A program made the translations under genes and the position numbers. A stretch of DNA of 64,000 nt from Prosthecobacter algae (GTDB taxonomy: Bacteria > Verrucomicrobiota > Verrucomicrobiia > Verrucomicrobiales > Verrucomicrobiaceae). Positions within the stretch are counted from its first letter, which is position 1. Each line of letters opens with the position of its first letter. Location of the stretch: assembly GCF_039542385.1 (NCBI RefSeq), contig NZ_BAABIA010000009.1, forward strand, positions 124,001 to 188,000, given 5' to 3'. The notes below the pieces were generated by a model. That model ran no database searches and was not told the DNA's origin. It saw only the letters and a program-made list of their open reading frames with translations. Shown here piece after piece: positions 9,010 through 18,541 of the stretch.

Positions 9010-10983
9010 TTAGCCTAAAAGTGCCACCAACTTCTCCCGGATGGACTCCACCGTGAAGGGCTTCTGGATGAACGTGGTAGGGCCACCGTCATTCATCAGG
9101 TCCGTTGCCTGATGCGAGGAATAACCACTCATGATGATGATGGGCAGGTGGGGCATGCGTTCCCGCACCAGTTTGTAAACATCCCGCCCGTCCAGATTCG
9201 GCATCGTCAGGTCCAGCAGCACCACTTTGTAATTGACCGCCTGCTTCAGGATTTTTTCCAGCCCGCGCATACCATCTTCGGCCAGCTCCACCTGAAATCC
9301 CAGGTGGTTCAGCACAGCCTGTCCAGCCATGCGGATGGTGACTTCGTCATCCACAATCAGGGCATACCCCGTACCAAGCCAGGTGTTCGATTCAAAATTG
9401 GATTCCGCGACCGACTCCTCAGGCACCACCAAGGTCGGCATGTAAATGCGGAACGTCGTCCCGCCACCAGAAACACTTTCCACAGCAAGGTCACCGCCAT
9501 GACTGCGGACGATGCCCAAAACGGCTGCCAGTCCTAGACCTCGGCCCGTAAACTTCGTGGTAAAGAAGGGATCAAAAATACGTGCCAGAATCTCCGGCGA
9601 CATGCCCTCCCCAGTATCTTTCACCTCGATCATCAGGTAATCCCCTTCCTCGAGGGCACTTCCCACCCGGCAGGCATCCAGCCGGGCCTGTTCCACATGC
9701 ATGTAGCGGGTCTTCAGCTTGATCTTCCCTGGCAGGTCCTGCAACGATTCGGAGGCATTGATCACCAGATTCATGATCACCTGCTGGAGCTGGCTGCGGT
9801 CGCCGCTGATCTTGGGAATGTTGTCTCCCAGATCCAGCGAAAGAGCGGTTTTTTTACTGATGGCCGTCGTCAACAGTTGGGCCGTATCCCGGGTGAGTGA
9901 ATTGATGCACACAGCTTCTTTAGCCACGGGCCCCTGCCCCGCATAGGCCAGCATCTGGTTGCAAAGCTGTGCCGCACGTTCGGCTGCCGACTGGATGTCT
10001 GTCAGTCCACGCATCACCTGGGATTCCTTGGCCACAAAGACCTTGGCCAGCGAGGCGTTCATCGTGACCACGGTGAGAAGATTGTTAAAGTCATGGGCGA
10101 TCCCCGCCGCCAGCACGCCCAGGCTTTCCAGCCGCTGTGTCTCCTGCATTTTGGTCTCCAGCCGCCGCCGCTCCTCCTGCAGTTGCTTGCTGTGCGTGCA
10201 GTCACGAAAGACCACCACGCACCCATTGATCCGCCCCTCGTCGTCCCGGATGGGGGAGATGCTGTCATCCACCGGCAGCATGCGGCCATCCTTGGTCCGC
10301 AGGGACTTGTTTTCACCCATGTGGATCGTCACGCCGGCCTTCATAGCCTCGTCATAAAAAGACGGTGTTTCATTGACACCGTCTTCACCATAAATCGCCA
10401 GCACCTCTTCCAAAGGCTTTCCTATGGCCTCATAGCAAGACCAGCCAGTCACGGATTCAGCCAGCGGATTGATCAAAGTGACACGCCGCTGATCATCCGT
10501 GGCGATCACTCCATCTCCGATGCTGCGCAGCGTGGTGGCCAGCCAGCGCTCCACCTTGCGCAGGCGGCTTTCAGCACGATGACGATATAGGGCCATCTCA
10601 ATGGTGGCCCGAAGTTCACGCTCATCGAAAGGCTTCAGCACATAGCCAAACGGTTCCGTCTGCCCCGCACGCCGCAGGGTTGCCTCGTCGGCATGCGCCG
10701 TGACAAAGATCACCGGGACATTGGAGGTTTTCCGCAGATTGCCAGCCACATCGACACCGTCCATCCCATCGCGCAAATGGATGTCCATCAGCACCAGGTC
10801 CACCTTCAGGGTAGCCAGGGTGTTCAGGGCATCCACCCCATTGTCCGCAATACCGGCGACTTGATAACCCATCTGGGTCAGCCGTTCCTCCAAGTCCATC
10901 GCCACGAGGCTTTCATCCTCAACGATAAAAACCGTCAGAGGGCTACTGGCTGCTGGGGCTACAATATCACCGTAGATGGGCAT
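9010..10983 (-). CDS. hybrid sensor kinase: receiver-PAS-histidine kinase-receiver
   Basis: A soluble 657-residue protein without membrane segments. An N-terminal receiver (about 16-130) has the phospho-acceptor D67 and lysine K117. A PAS domain (about 145-260) follows, then a HisKA-type helix with the phospho-accepting H297 in HDFNN, an ATPase domain with N box near 405-410 and GLGL at about 482, and a C-terminal receiver with D591. The HDFNN form is that of PAS-linked hybrid kinases. With receivers at both ends it can take phosphate from another kinase and pass it on. It starts 23 bp downstream of the end of the membrane kinase at 11007-14039, so a phosphorelay between the two is likely. 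No DNA-binding output domain is present. Confidence 0.9.
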   Translation of the reverse strand: MPIYGDIVAPAASSPLTVFIVEDESLVAMDLEERLTQMGYQVAGIADNGVDALNTLATLKVDLVLMDIHLRDGMDGVDVAGNLRKTSNVPVIFVTAHADEATLRRAGQTEPFGYVLKPFDERELRATIEMALYRHRAESRLRKVERWLATTLRSIGDGVIATDDQRRVTLINPLAESVTGWSCYEAIGKPLEEVLAIYGEDGVNETPSFYDEAMKAGVTIHMGENKSLRTKDGRMLPVDDSISPIRDDEGRINGCVVVFRDCTHSKQLQEERRRLETKMQETQRLESLGVLAAGIAHDFNNLLTVVTMNASLAKVFVAKESQVMRGLTDIQSAAERAAQLCNQMLAYAGQGPVAKEAVCINSLTRDTAQLLTTAISKKTALSLDLGDNIPKISGDRSQLQQVIMNLVINASESLQDLPGKIKLKTRYMHVEQARLDACRVGSALEEGDYLMIEVKDTGEGMSPEILARIFDPFFTTKFTGRGLGLAAVLGIVRSHGGDLAVESVSGGGTTFRIYMPTLVVPEESVAESNFESNTWLGTGYALIVDDEVTIRMAGQAVLNHLGFQVELAEDGMRGLEKILKQAVNYKVVLLDLTMPNLDGRDVYKLVRERMPHLPIIIMSGYSSHQATDLMNDGGPTTFIQKPFTVESIREKLVALLG

Positions 10984-11006
10984 GGTATTTTTGATTTCCA
11001 GCAGGG

Positions 11007-14000
11007 TTAAACATCAAAAGTAATCTCAACACAACAACCGCCGCTTGTTGGCGGAAACAAAATTCGTGCACGAAGCTGGTGACTGAGTGACCGCACCAGC
11101 CGAAGCCCTAGAGTGCGCGAGCTCACGGGATCACTGCCAGGAGGCAGCCCATTGCCATCATCCTCCACCTGCAGTTGCATCTGCTTGCCGCCGGTGCGCC
11201 GCAGTGAAATGCGGATGCACCCCATCTCACGTCCCTTGAAGGCATGCTTGAAGGCATTGGTGATGAGCTCGGTGGCGATGAGCCCCAGCGGTATCGCCTT
11301 GTCCAGGTCCAGTTCCACATCATCACACTGGGTCTCCAGCCGAATATGGGTCATGCTGCTCGCCTGACCGCAGGCCATCAGATTGGCCACTTCGCACAGA
11401 TGCGCACCGAAATTGATGGTGGACAGATTGCCTGAGCGATAGAGCCGATCATGTACCATGGCCATGGCATGGATCCGAGTTTGGCAATCTTTGAAGATCG
11501 CTACATCCGCCGGATCATGTAAGGAACTAGTCTGGAGCTGGAGCAGGCTGGAGATGATCTGCATGTTGTTCTTCACCCGGTGATGGATCTCGCGCAGCAG
11601 CACCTCCTTTTCTTCCAAAGACGTTCTGATCTTCTCCGCCGCATTCTTTCGTTCAGTGATGACTTCTGTGAACATCACAATGCCGCCGATTTCCCCGCCC
11701 GCCTCCAGCCAAGGGCGGACCTCCCACCGCAGCCATTCTGTCTGTCCATCCTGGCGAATGAACATGTCCTCATCACGGCTTTCCACGGCCCCTTCCAGGC
11801 AGCGTTGATGAATGGCCTTCCATTCTGGACCGATCTCTGGGAACACCTCATAATGGCTGCGGCCCAAAAGCGGCTGCGCCTGCAGGTGATAGTCTTCCAG
11901 CCATCGTTGACTGGCCGCCACATAGTTCATTTTCAGGTCAAACATGGCCACCGCCGCAGGCGTATGCTCAATGAATTTGCGCAACTGTCCCTGTTGATGC
12001 TTGAGCACCAGGTCTGCCTCATGGCGCTGAGTAATGTCCTCAACCTGCGAAATGAAATAAGCAGGGCTGCCGTCATCTTCCTTCACCAGTGAGGCGGTCA
12101 GCAGCACCCAAACGATATGGCCACCTTTGCGGATGTAGCGCTTTTCCATCTGGTAATGGGTGATTTCGCCACGGATCAGCCTCGTCACATTCTCCAAATC
12201 TTTTTCCAGGTCTTCCGGGTGAGTGATGTCATGAAAGCGCTGCCCTGCCAGCTCCCCCTCCGTGTAGCCCACGATCTCACAAAGCGCACGGTTAACCGCC
12301 ATCCATCCGCCGTCTTGATCCAGTAGGGCAAAACCGATGGCCGAGTATTCAAAGGCATGGCGGAATCTCTCCTCGCTTTCCTGGAGTCTGGCCTCCGCCA
12401 TCACCTGCTTGGTGATGTCCGCATTGGTGCCCAGCATGCGCACAGGCCGGCCTTCCCCATCTTTTTGCACTATGGCCTTCGTCTGAATATAATGGATTGA
12501 ACCGTCTGGCCACACAATCCGAAACACCGTGCTAAAATCCGCACCCCCGCCCAGGGCCAGTTGCAGGGCGGCCACAGCCCCTTCACGGTCATCTTGATGC
12601 ATGCAGTTCTCCCAGATCTGATAGGAGGGTCCACCTTCTGGGCATGAGACTTGGTAGATGCGAAACATCGTTTCATCCCAGACAAGCTTGTTCGTCACCA
12701 CATCCCAGTCCCAGATGCCAATCCCGGAAGCCTGCGTGGCCAAAACCAGACGCTGAGAAATGTTTTCCAGCTTGCCAGTCGCCCGATGATGATCCGTGGC
12801 ATCGCGCCCTTCCGGCACCAGAAAGATCACCTTGCCCGCTTCATCAAAAACCGGACTCAGGGAGAAATCCACAGGTCGCCATTCCCCGGTCGAAGAACGA
12901 TAGACCGTTTGGTAATAGACGGCTTCGCCAGCAGCCGCCTTGGCAATGCTTTCACGTATCCGGGCTTGTTCCCTCTCATCCTGCCGCCACCAGGATACTT
13001 CCCAGAAATGCTTGCCGATGACGTCTTGCGCCGTCAAGCCTGTCGCCTCCAGGGAGGATCGGTTAGCCTCAGTCAGTACGCCGTCTGGGGTCAGCATTCC
13101 TATGAACTGGGAGGTGTTGTTGAAAATGCCACGGAAACGCCGCTCACGTTCCTCCAGACTTCTTGTTGCCCGCCTTTTAGCCATTGCCCGCAGTCTGTCA
13201 GAATGTTGCACCGTCTGCGCATGACGGAGGATCACCAAGATCAGGATCGCCATCGTCATTGTGCAGTAAAAGGCGGCGCCAAACTCCGTCGTGAGAGACC
13301 ATCGCGCCTGAGCCCAGAGGCGCACCAAACCAAAAACAAACGTCACTAGCAGGGCCAGCGGCAGTAGCTGTCGCACCAGCTTGCCCGCCGGACTGCGCGA
13401 CATCAGGATTCTCACCACCCCCTCGTGAGGCCGCAGCAAGGCCAGCCCCATGGAAAGGATCAGCAGGGCCAGCGAAGCCGGCAGGGAAACGATGCCAAAA
13501 ATCAAGTTAGGCCGCTGAGGATCACTGCCATACAGCAGACTCACCAAGGCCAGCCATCCAATCGCCGCCCCCAGGCCCGAAAAGAGGCTGAAAATCTTCT
13601 GCATCCGGCAGCGAACAGTGAGGAGCGCCACCCCAAAAAGCAGCATGCAAACCCCCGAAGCAGGCGATGGGCTGCGCATCCCTTCATGCACCCACGCTGT
13701 CCCTGAGAGTGCACTCATCAATATCCACGACCCCATCCCCAGGGGAATGCAGGCCAGCAACTGGCCCGCAATGCCTAGAGCAGGCCGCCACCTCCTTAAT
13801 TCCGGCCAGCGACTCGCCGAAACAAGAAGCATCGAAATGGCGGCCCCAAACAATCCAACGGCCGTGAGAATTTTCATGCTGGGCCACCCCGTCACCCAGC
13901 TCACCAGCAACGGCTGGCCCTGCCACCAGCCCAGGAACGTCAGACCACAGATGACTCCGGTTAAAAATGTGCAGATCACCACTCCCACACGGGCCGTCCT

Positions 14001-14039
14001 TTTCAATCGTGTCCGGGACAGGAGGTCTGCACAACTCAT
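11007..14039 (-). CDS. membrane multi-PAS sensor histidine kinase (HisKA_2 type)
   Basis: A 1010-residue protein from ATG 14039; a GTG at 14063 would add eight residues, and neither has a clear ribosome-binding site. Roughly residues 15-290 hold about eight membrane-spanning segments. Four PAS domains follow (beginnings near 310, 435, 560 and 685, the later ones with PAC-type DITQR and VITERK ends). The dimerisation helix with HHRVKNNMQ at about residue 819 marks a HisKA_2 kinase, and the ATPase domain shows [12 protein letters not shown] and EDDGNGLP. This kinase type usually signals through a separate receiver protein, and the next gene in the operon encodes one at each end. The membrane part resembles that of the hybrid kinase at 18542. 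The ligand is not predictable. Confidence 0.88.
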   Translation of the reverse strand: MSCADLLSRTRLKRTARVGVVICTFLTGVICGLTFLGWWQGQPLLVSWVTGWPSMKILTAVGLFGAAISMLLVSASRWPELRRWRPALGIAGQLLACIPLGMGSWILMSALSGTAWVHEGMRSPSPASGVCMLLFGVALLTVRCRMQKIFSLFSGLGAAIGWLALVSLLYGSDPQRPNLIFGIVSLPASLALLILSMGLALLRPHEGVVRILMSRSPAGKLVRQLLPLALLVTFVFGLVRLWAQARWSLTTEFGAAFYCTMTMAILILVILRHAQTVQHSDRLRAMAKRRATRSLEERERRFRGIFNNTSQFIGMLTPDGVLTEANRSSLEATGLTAQDVIGKHFWEVSWWRQDEREQARIRESIAKAAAGEAVYYQTVYRSSTGEWRPVDFSLSPVFDEAGKVIFLVPEGRDATDHHRATGKLENISQRLVLATQASGIGIWDWDVVTNKLVWDETMFRIYQVSCPEGGPSYQIWENCMHQDDREGAVAALQLALGGGADFSTVFRIVWPDGSIHYIQTKAIVQKDGEGRPVRMLGTNADITKQVMAEARLQESEERFRHAFEYSAIGFALLDQDGGWMAVNRALCEIVGYTEGELAGQRFHDITHPEDLEKDLENVTRLIRGEITHYQMEKRYIRKGGHIVWVLLTASLVKEDDGSPAYFISQVEDITQRHEADLVLKHQQGQLRKFIEHTPAAVAMFDLKMNYVAASQRWLEDYHLQAQPLLGRSHYEVFPEIGPEWKAIHQRCLEGAVESRDEDMFIRQDGQTEWLRWEVRPWLEAGGEIGGIVMFTEVITERKNAAEKIRTSLEEKEVLLREIHHRVKNNMQIISSLLQLQTSSLHDPADVAIFKDCQTRIHAMAMVHDRLYRSGNLSTINFGAHLCEVANLMACGQASSMTHIRLETQCDDVELDLDKAIPLGLIATELITNAFKHAFKGREMGCIRISLRRTGGKQMQLQVEDDGNGLPPGSDPVSSRTLGLRLVRSLSHQLRARILFPPTSGGCCVEITFDV

Positions 14040-14143
14040 GAAGTAAACATAGGAACGACACACGTCAGCGCCAACATGAACCTCACCGAAAGCCCGAAAA
14101 ACTCACGGCAGCGGTTCCACACCGACCTTCCATCGCTTAAACT

Positions 14144-14172
14144 TTGGCAATTATCGACTTCGCCGTTAGAAT
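14144..14172 (+). promoter_or_regulatory. candidate sigma70-like promoter for the rhodanese-YceI/lipase pair
   Basis: TTGGCA at 14144-14149 and TAGAAT at 14167-14172 are separated by 17 bp, in the gap between the divergent kinase and rhodanese genes. It would give a leader of about 75 nt before ATG 14257. This is motif reading only. Confidence 0.35.
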
Positions 14173-14256
14173 CCAGGTGTCATGCCGTGAGCGAATTAAA
14201 GGTCAGACTTTTGTCGTTGCGTTACTCACCTGTGAGCATCTCCTTTTTCCCAGCCT

Positions 14257-15171
14257 ATGAACGCCTTTCACCGCCTCACTGCCAGTGACTTGAATGCCTT
14301 GCGCCATGAGGAGCCTAAGCTGGTGATCATGGACGTTCGCCTGTCGGATGACTATGAGCAGCGTGCCATTGAGGGCGCTGTCAACAATTGCGTCTATGAG
14401 GTCGCTTTTCAAAGCCGCCTCACCGATCTAGTTCCCGACCTGCAAACTCCAGTCTGCCTTTATGGGGAGTCGCAGGACAGCCATGAGGCCACAATGGCTG
14501 CCCAGAAATTGCTGCGGGCAGGCTATGCCAGGGTCCTCACACTCCAAGGTTGCCTGGCAGCCTGGACGACCGCCGGACTACCTCTGCAAGGCAACGGAAA
14601 CCAGCCCGAAATTCAACCTCTGCCCGCAGGCCGCCTACCGATTGATGTGACCGAAAGCAAGGTTGAATGGCTGGGCCGCAATCTCCTCAACAAACACTGG
14701 GGCCATCTACCCATCCGCTCAGGCCACCTCGACATTCGTCATGGTGAACTGGCGGGAGGTGAAATCATTCTTGGAATGACGGACATCACCTGCGACGACC
14801 TCGCCGGAAACCCCTATCACGATGTCCTCATCGCCCACCTGCGCAGCGACGACTTTTTTGACACCGAGATTCACCCCGAAGCCCGCCTCAAAATCCTCCA
14901 GGCCAAGCTGGCCCCCAAGGCAGCCCCAGGCACTCAAAACCTTCACATCACCGCCGAACTGACGCTGAAGGGCATCACCGCCCCCATTCAGTTCACCGCC
15001 GCAGCCGGACTGGCAGAAAATGGCCGTTATGCCGCCCAGGCTGCGTTCAGCATTGATCGCACCCGCTGGGGCGTCCTCTACGGCTCCGGCCAATTCTTTC
15101 ACAGACTCGCCGGACATCTGGTCAATGACCTCATCGAAATCCAGGTGCGCATCGTCACCCAGTCAACCTGA
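14257..15171 (+). CDS. rhodanese domain fused to YceI-like lipocalin domain
   Basis: 304 residues. Residues 1-110 form a rhodanese domain, with VIMDVRLSDDYEQRAIEGAVN and an active-site loop beginning with cysteine (VCLYGESQDSHEA) that could carry persulfide. Residues from about 126 to the end form a YceI-like domain (VTESKVEWLGR, SGHLDIRHGELAGGEI, then LHITAELTLKGITAPI), an isoprenoid-binding beta-barrel family. YceI proteins are usually periplasmic, but no signal peptide is present here, so this fusion is probably cytoplasmic. Its stop codon overlaps the start of the downstream lipase gene by one base (TGATG), indicating coupled translation. The combination suggests redox or sulfur stress handling, but no specific function is known. 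Confidence 0.87.
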   Translation: MNAFHRLTASDLNALRHEEPKLVIMDVRLSDDYEQRAIEGAVNNCVYEVAFQSRLTDLVPDLQTPVCLYGESQDSHEATMAAQKLLRAGYARVLTLQGCLAAWTTAGLPLQGNGNQPEIQPLPAGRLPIDVTESKVEWLGRNLLNKHWGHLPIRSGHLDIRHGELAGGEIILGMTDITCDDLAGNPYHDVLIAHLRSDDFFDTEIHPEARLKILQAKLAPKAAPGTQNLHITAELTLKGITAPIQFTAAAGLAENGRYAAQAAFSIDRTRWGVLYGSGQFFHRLAGHLVNDLIEIQVRIVTQST

Positions 15172-16757
15172 TGTTCCTCCGCTTCACAGTCTGGCTCATC
15201 TGCCTGCCGTTGCTCCTCGCCTCATGCGCTATGGCTCCGGCCAAAGTGCGGCGTGCCATGCAGTCGCCGATTCAAAGGCTGCAACCCACCGTCGAGCCCA
15301 GCCTCAGTGACCTGCTGGACACCGTGCTCGAGGAAGGCCCTGAATCCGCCCCTGGCAAAAAGGCCCTGGCCCAGTTCGTCGAAAGCTGGAAAAAACAGAA
15401 GCTTCCGACTAGCAGTTCGCTGCCCGCAGAGGGACCGCCCGCCAGCCGCTACCATGTGCGTTTTGAAGGTGATCCCTCCAGTCCCCATCCGCTGAACTAT
15501 TTCGACGAAATCCAGGCGACGGACGGGTTCAAAGTACTGCGTATCGACCATCACCTGCGGCCTGGCATTGGCGCCCCACTGCTGGCCCTGCGTGAAAACC
15601 AGCAGAGAGAGCCTATCGAACGTTTTTTCCCGCCCGAAGTCATTGCCAGGCCGCTCACCGCCGTGCTGGAAGCAGGCCCACCCCAAAGGACAGGACGCCA
15701 CATTCGCATCCGCCTGCTGTGTTCCCTGAAATACGAGACCCTCACTCAGCACGGCATCCAGCAACCCCTCGCCGCTGACTTTTCCATCCCCTGGGCCTCC
15801 GCCCTTTCACGCGCTGGCAAGCTGCGGCAGTCCGCCATCCTGGACATGCTCACCCGCACGCCGAAACGCCAGACCCAGCTTTACCTCATGGAGGCCTACG
15901 ATCCGCGCAAGGAACCGCTGATCCTCATCCACGGCCTACTCTCCACCCCGCTGGCCTGGGCCGAGATCAGCAACGACCTGTGGGCGGACGAAGCCATCCG
16001 CAGCCGCTACCAGATCTGGCACTTCCTTTACAACACATCGGCTCCCGCACTTTACTCCTCACGGATACTTCGCACCCAGCTCAAGGAGTTGCGCCGCCAG
16101 TTGGATCCTGAAGGGGATGATCCAGCCATGCAGAGGACCACCCTCATCACCCACAGCATGGGCGGGTTGATCGGCAAAAGCCTAGTGGTGAAACCTGGAG
16201 ATGCATTCTGGAATGCCGCCTTCACCCAGCCGCCTGAAACATTAAAACTGACCCCGGAAGACCGTTCTGTATTGAATGAAGCCTTTGAATGGCAGGCAGA
16301 CCGCAGCATCCGCCGCATCGTCTTCATCTGCACCCCTCACCGGGGCAGCGCATTTGCCGACAATCCCATCGGTCGCGCCGGCAGTTGGCTGACCAAGCCA
16401 CCCACGCCTTTCCAGGAGTTTTTCCAACGTGTCTCTGCGGCCAATCCCGGAGCTTTTACGCCTGCCTACGAAGCCCTTGGCCGAGGCCATTTAGACAGCG
16501 TCAGTGCCCTCTCTCCACGGCAGCCCACCTTGCGCATCCTGGCGGATCTACCCATTCCTGAGCATGTCCAGGTCCACAGCATCATCGGCAACCGTGGCAG
16601 CAAACTCCCCCTGGAAAAAACCAGCGATGGTATCGTCCCTTACACCAGCAGCCATCTGGAGGATGCAGATTCAGAATTGGTCGTGCCGACCAGGCACGGC
16701 GCGTTCCGTCATCCCGCTGCGATGGCTGAGATCTTTCGTGTGCTGAAGCTACGCTGA
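15171..16757 (+). CDS. alpha/beta-hydrolase lipoprotein, lipase/PGAP1-like
   Basis: 528 residues with a lipoprotein signal (LICLPLLLASC, lipidated cysteine about residue 20). From about residue 245 it is an alpha/beta hydrolase: PLILIHGLLSTPLAW forms the oxyanion region and LITHSMGG carries the nucleophile S329, followed by VFICTPHRGS. The C-terminal DGIVPYTSSHLEDAD and a late RHGAFRHP segment supply a plausible acidic residue and the catalytic histidine. The first 230 residues have no recognised domain. An envelope-anchored esterase or lipase is likely; the substrate is unknown. It is translationally coupled to the rhodanese-YceI gene, and the pair precedes the membrane-protein operon. Confidence 0.85.
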   Translation: MFLRFTVWLICLPLLLASCAMAPAKVRRAMQSPIQRLQPTVEPSLSDLLDTVLEEGPESAPGKKALAQFVESWKKQKLPTSSSLPAEGPPASRYHVRFEGDPSSPHPLNYFDEIQATDGFKVLRIDHHLRPGIGAPLLALRENQQREPIERFFPPEVIARPLTAVLEAGPPQRTGRHIRIRLLCSLKYETLTQHGIQQPLAADFSIPWASALSRAGKLRQSAILDMLTRTPKRQTQLYLMEAYDPRKEPLILIHGLLSTPLAWAEISNDLWADEAIRSRYQIWHFLYNTSAPALYSSRILRTQLKELRRQLDPEGDDPAMQRTTLITHSMGGLIGKSLVVKPGDAFWNAAFTQPPETLKLTPEDRSVLNEAFEWQADRSIRRIVFICTPHRGSAFADNPIGRAGSWLTKPPTPFQEFFQRVSAANPGAFTPAYEALGRGHLDSVSALSPRQPTLRILADLPIPEHVQVHSIIGNRGSKLPLEKTSDGIVPYTSSHLEDADSELVVPTRHGAFRHPAAMAEIFRVLKLR

Positions 16758-16814
16758 GGCAGTCAGCACTCAGTTTTGCTGCACAAAACCAATCCGTAAA
16801 AATTGAGGTTTAAA

Positions 16815-16844
16815 TTGACACTTTGTGCGACAAAGCATTATACT
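16815..16844 (+). promoter_or_regulatory. strong sigma70-like promoter of the membrane-protein pair
   Basis: A perfect TTGACA at 16815-16820 and TATACT at 16839-16844 are spaced 18 bp. The expected transcription start is near 16851, leaving only about 9 nt before ATG 16860, so the message is almost leaderless and has no Shine-Dalgarno sequence. Both elements are interleaved with two palindromes that probably serve as operators. Confidence 0.75.
16821..16835. promoter_or_regulatory. operator-like palindrome 1 (CTTTGT-N3-ACAAAG)
   Basis: A perfect 6-3-6 inverted repeat CTTTGTGCGACAAAG lying in the spacer between the -35 and -10 elements. An identical pair of arms recurs 22 bp downstream, two helical turns away, on the same face of the DNA. 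A dimeric repressor bound here would occlude RNA polymerase. Its identity is unknown and no regulator gene is adjacent; PadR-like proteins are one possibility. Confidence 0.7.
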
Positions 16845-16857
16845 TTGTCACACAAAG
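16843..16857. promoter_or_regulatory. operator-like palindrome 2 (CTTTGT-N3-ACAAAG)
   Basis: The second perfect 6-3-6 inverted repeat, CTTTGTCACACAAAG, has the same arms as the one at 16821 but a different three-base centre. It overlaps the end of the -10 element and the predicted transcription start, and ends two bases before the ATG at 16860. Equal arms with variable centres at a 22-bp step argue for tandem operator sites rather than RNA hairpins. Confidence 0.7.
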
Positions 16858-16859
16858 CA

Positions 16860-17660
16860 ATGCCAACCAGTCCTGCCATTCATCAACAGCTCAAGACTCT
16901 GGTCCAGGGAGATCCGTTGGTGCTGGCAGATCGCTTAAAGCAGCCAAATGATCGTCTAGCTTCTCGGTTCTTGGTTCTGGCCATCATCGTCGGCTGTGCG
17001 GCCTACGGCTTCGCCATCGGACTTTGGCGCGCGCCTTTGCAGGGAGTCTTTGTTGCCGTCAAGATGCCTGCCCTCATCTTTCTGACCTTGCTGGTGAATG
17101 GCCTCATCAACGGCATGCTGGGACTCCTGCTGGGATCCGGAATGTCCTTCCGCCAGACCCTGCGGGCCTGCCTGATGAGCTTCGCCATTTTCAGCCTCAT
17201 CGTGGGTTCGCTCAGCCCCATCGCCATCGCGGTCGTTCTGGATGCACCGAGGCCCGGAACCCCAGGAGCGGCAGACTGGTATCGGGCCATCCTGCTCACG
17301 CATACCACCATCATCGCGTTTGCTGGCATCGTGGCCAATCATAAGCTACTGCGGCTCATCCAGACGTTCTCCGGCAGCACAGCCACAGGCTGGCACACAC
17401 TCTTCGCCTGGCTGGCGGGCAACCTTTTTGTGGGAGCCCAGCTCTCCTACAACCTCAGGCCATTTTTTGGCAATCCGGACCTGCCCATTCAGTTCCTCAG
17501 GCCGGATCCTTTTGACGGCAGTTTTTATGAATCCGTGGGGCGGCTCGTCCTCGCCTCCATGCCCCAGCAGATCGTCCACCAGCTCGGACCCTGGCTGTTC
17601 CTGCTGCTGGCCTGCCTCGTTTTTCCTAAACTGAGCCGTGCGATCCGCCGCTGGTTATAA
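16860..17660 (+). CDS. multi-spanning membrane protein, Yip1-like, member 1 of a paralogous pair
   Basis: 266 residues from ATG 16860. An upstream TTG at 16803 lies before the promoter and is rejected. About six hydrophobic segments are visible (near 38-58, 68-92, 100-130, 142-165, 180-205 and 242-262). The cytoplasmic N-terminus reads LVQGDPLVLADRL, and the segment after the fifth helix reads LRPFFGNPDLPIQFLRP. It aligns by eye with the next gene product: both have a short N-terminal helix, an LWxxPLK/Q-like loop after the first helix and an LRPxxG motif after the fifth. Similar small membrane proteins are known to me from Planctomycetes and Verrucomicrobia without assigned function; a Yip1-like fold is an inference. 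Expression should be tightly controlled by the tandem palindromes. Confidence 0.8.
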   Translation: MPTSPAIHQQLKTLVQGDPLVLADRLKQPNDRLASRFLVLAIIVGCAAYGFAIGLWRAPLQGVFVAVKMPALIFLTLLVNGLINGMLGLLLGSGMSFRQTLRACLMSFAIFSLIVGSLSPIAIAVVLDAPRPGTPGAADWYRAILLTHTTIIAFAGIVANHKLLRLIQTFSGSTATGWHTLFAWLAGNLFVGAQLSYNLRPFFGNPDLPIQFLRPDPFDGSFYESVGRLVLASMPQQIVHQLGPWLFLLLACLVFPKLSRAIRRWL

Positions 17661-17679
17661 ACCCCATCCTCTTCCTACC

Positions 17680-18414
17680 ATGAATACAGAAGCCACCCCG
17701 CCACCCGCCCCAGTCCCTCCCGCGACTAAAATCACTTCGTCTCTGCACATAGAGCCGATGTCAGGCCCCGTGACACTTCTGAGTGTCATTGAGCACCTGC
17801 TAAAAAACCCCGGACGCATCCTGCACGAATGTCAGCAAGGCCGCCTGCAAGTGCCCGCCCGGTTGCTTCTCAGCACCCTCATTTCATTCAGCATCTTTGG
17901 CCTCCTCCTGGGCAGCTTCTCCGGCGGCACACAGCTCTGGGCCTCGCCCCTGAAAGTCACACTGGGCATCATCGCGGCGGTGCTGATCTGCCTGCCCAGC
18001 CTCTATATCTTCAGCGCGCTTGATGGTCTGGATGCCAGACTCAGCCAGATCTCCGCCGTCATGCTCAGCACCGTCGCTTTGGCCGGCCTGCTACTGCTCG
18101 GTTTCGCCCCGGTGATCTGGGTTTTCAGCACCTCCACAGAGTCCCTCGCCTTCATGGGTTTCCTTGGACTCATCTTCTGGATCATTGGCCTCTACTTCGG
18201 CTCGCGGCTCCTGCTCCAGACCGCCGCTATCCTGGGCATGCAGTCCACCGGATTTCTAAAAACCTGGCTCGCCATTTTCATCATCGTCACCCTCCAGATG
18301 TCCACCTCCCTGCGCCCACTCATCGGCACAGCAGACACCCTGCTGCCCGAGAAAAAGAAATTCTTCCTCCAACACTGGGTGGAAAACCTGGGCCAGGTAG
18401 ACATCAATAGGTAA
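17680..18414 (+). CDS. multi-spanning membrane protein, Yip1-like, member 2 of a paralogous pair
   Basis: 244 residues from ATG 17680, 19 bp after the previous stop. The N-terminal 30 residues are proline-rich and probably disordered (TPPPAPVPPATKI). Five or so membrane segments follow, with the conserved-looking SGGTQLWASPLKVTLG loop after the first and SLRPLIGTADTLL after the last, which match the equivalent positions of the upstream protein. The pair is therefore an old tandem duplication that has diverged strongly, and the products may form a heteromeric membrane complex. Function is unknown. The hybrid kinase gene begins 127 bp downstream on the same strand and could sense or respond to the same stimulus. 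Confidence 0.8.
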   Translation: MNTEATPPPAPVPPATKITSSLHIEPMSGPVTLLSVIEHLLKNPGRILHECQQGRLQVPARLLLSTLISFSIFGLLLGSFSGGTQLWASPLKVTLGIIAAVLICLPSLYIFSALDGLDARLSQISAVMLSTVALAGLLLLGFAPVIWVFSTSTESLAFMGFLGLIFWIIGLYFGSRLLLQTAAILGMQSTGFLKTWLAIFIIVTLQMSTSLRPLIGTADTLLPEKKKFFLQHWVENLGQVDINR

Positions 18415-18541
18415 GCCTGGAGCCTGGAATCGCATGATTATAAGGCAATTAGCACGATTCAAAATCGCTGCCCGCGCACATTAAACGAAATCCGCTTTGG
18501 ACAAGGAGACATTGTAACGGAAGCTATGATGTATTGCCTTT

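Noticed and set aside
16753-16777. Hairpin with TTTT after the lipase gene
   Set aside because: The stem is only 5 bp with a ten-base loop, too weak to call a terminator.
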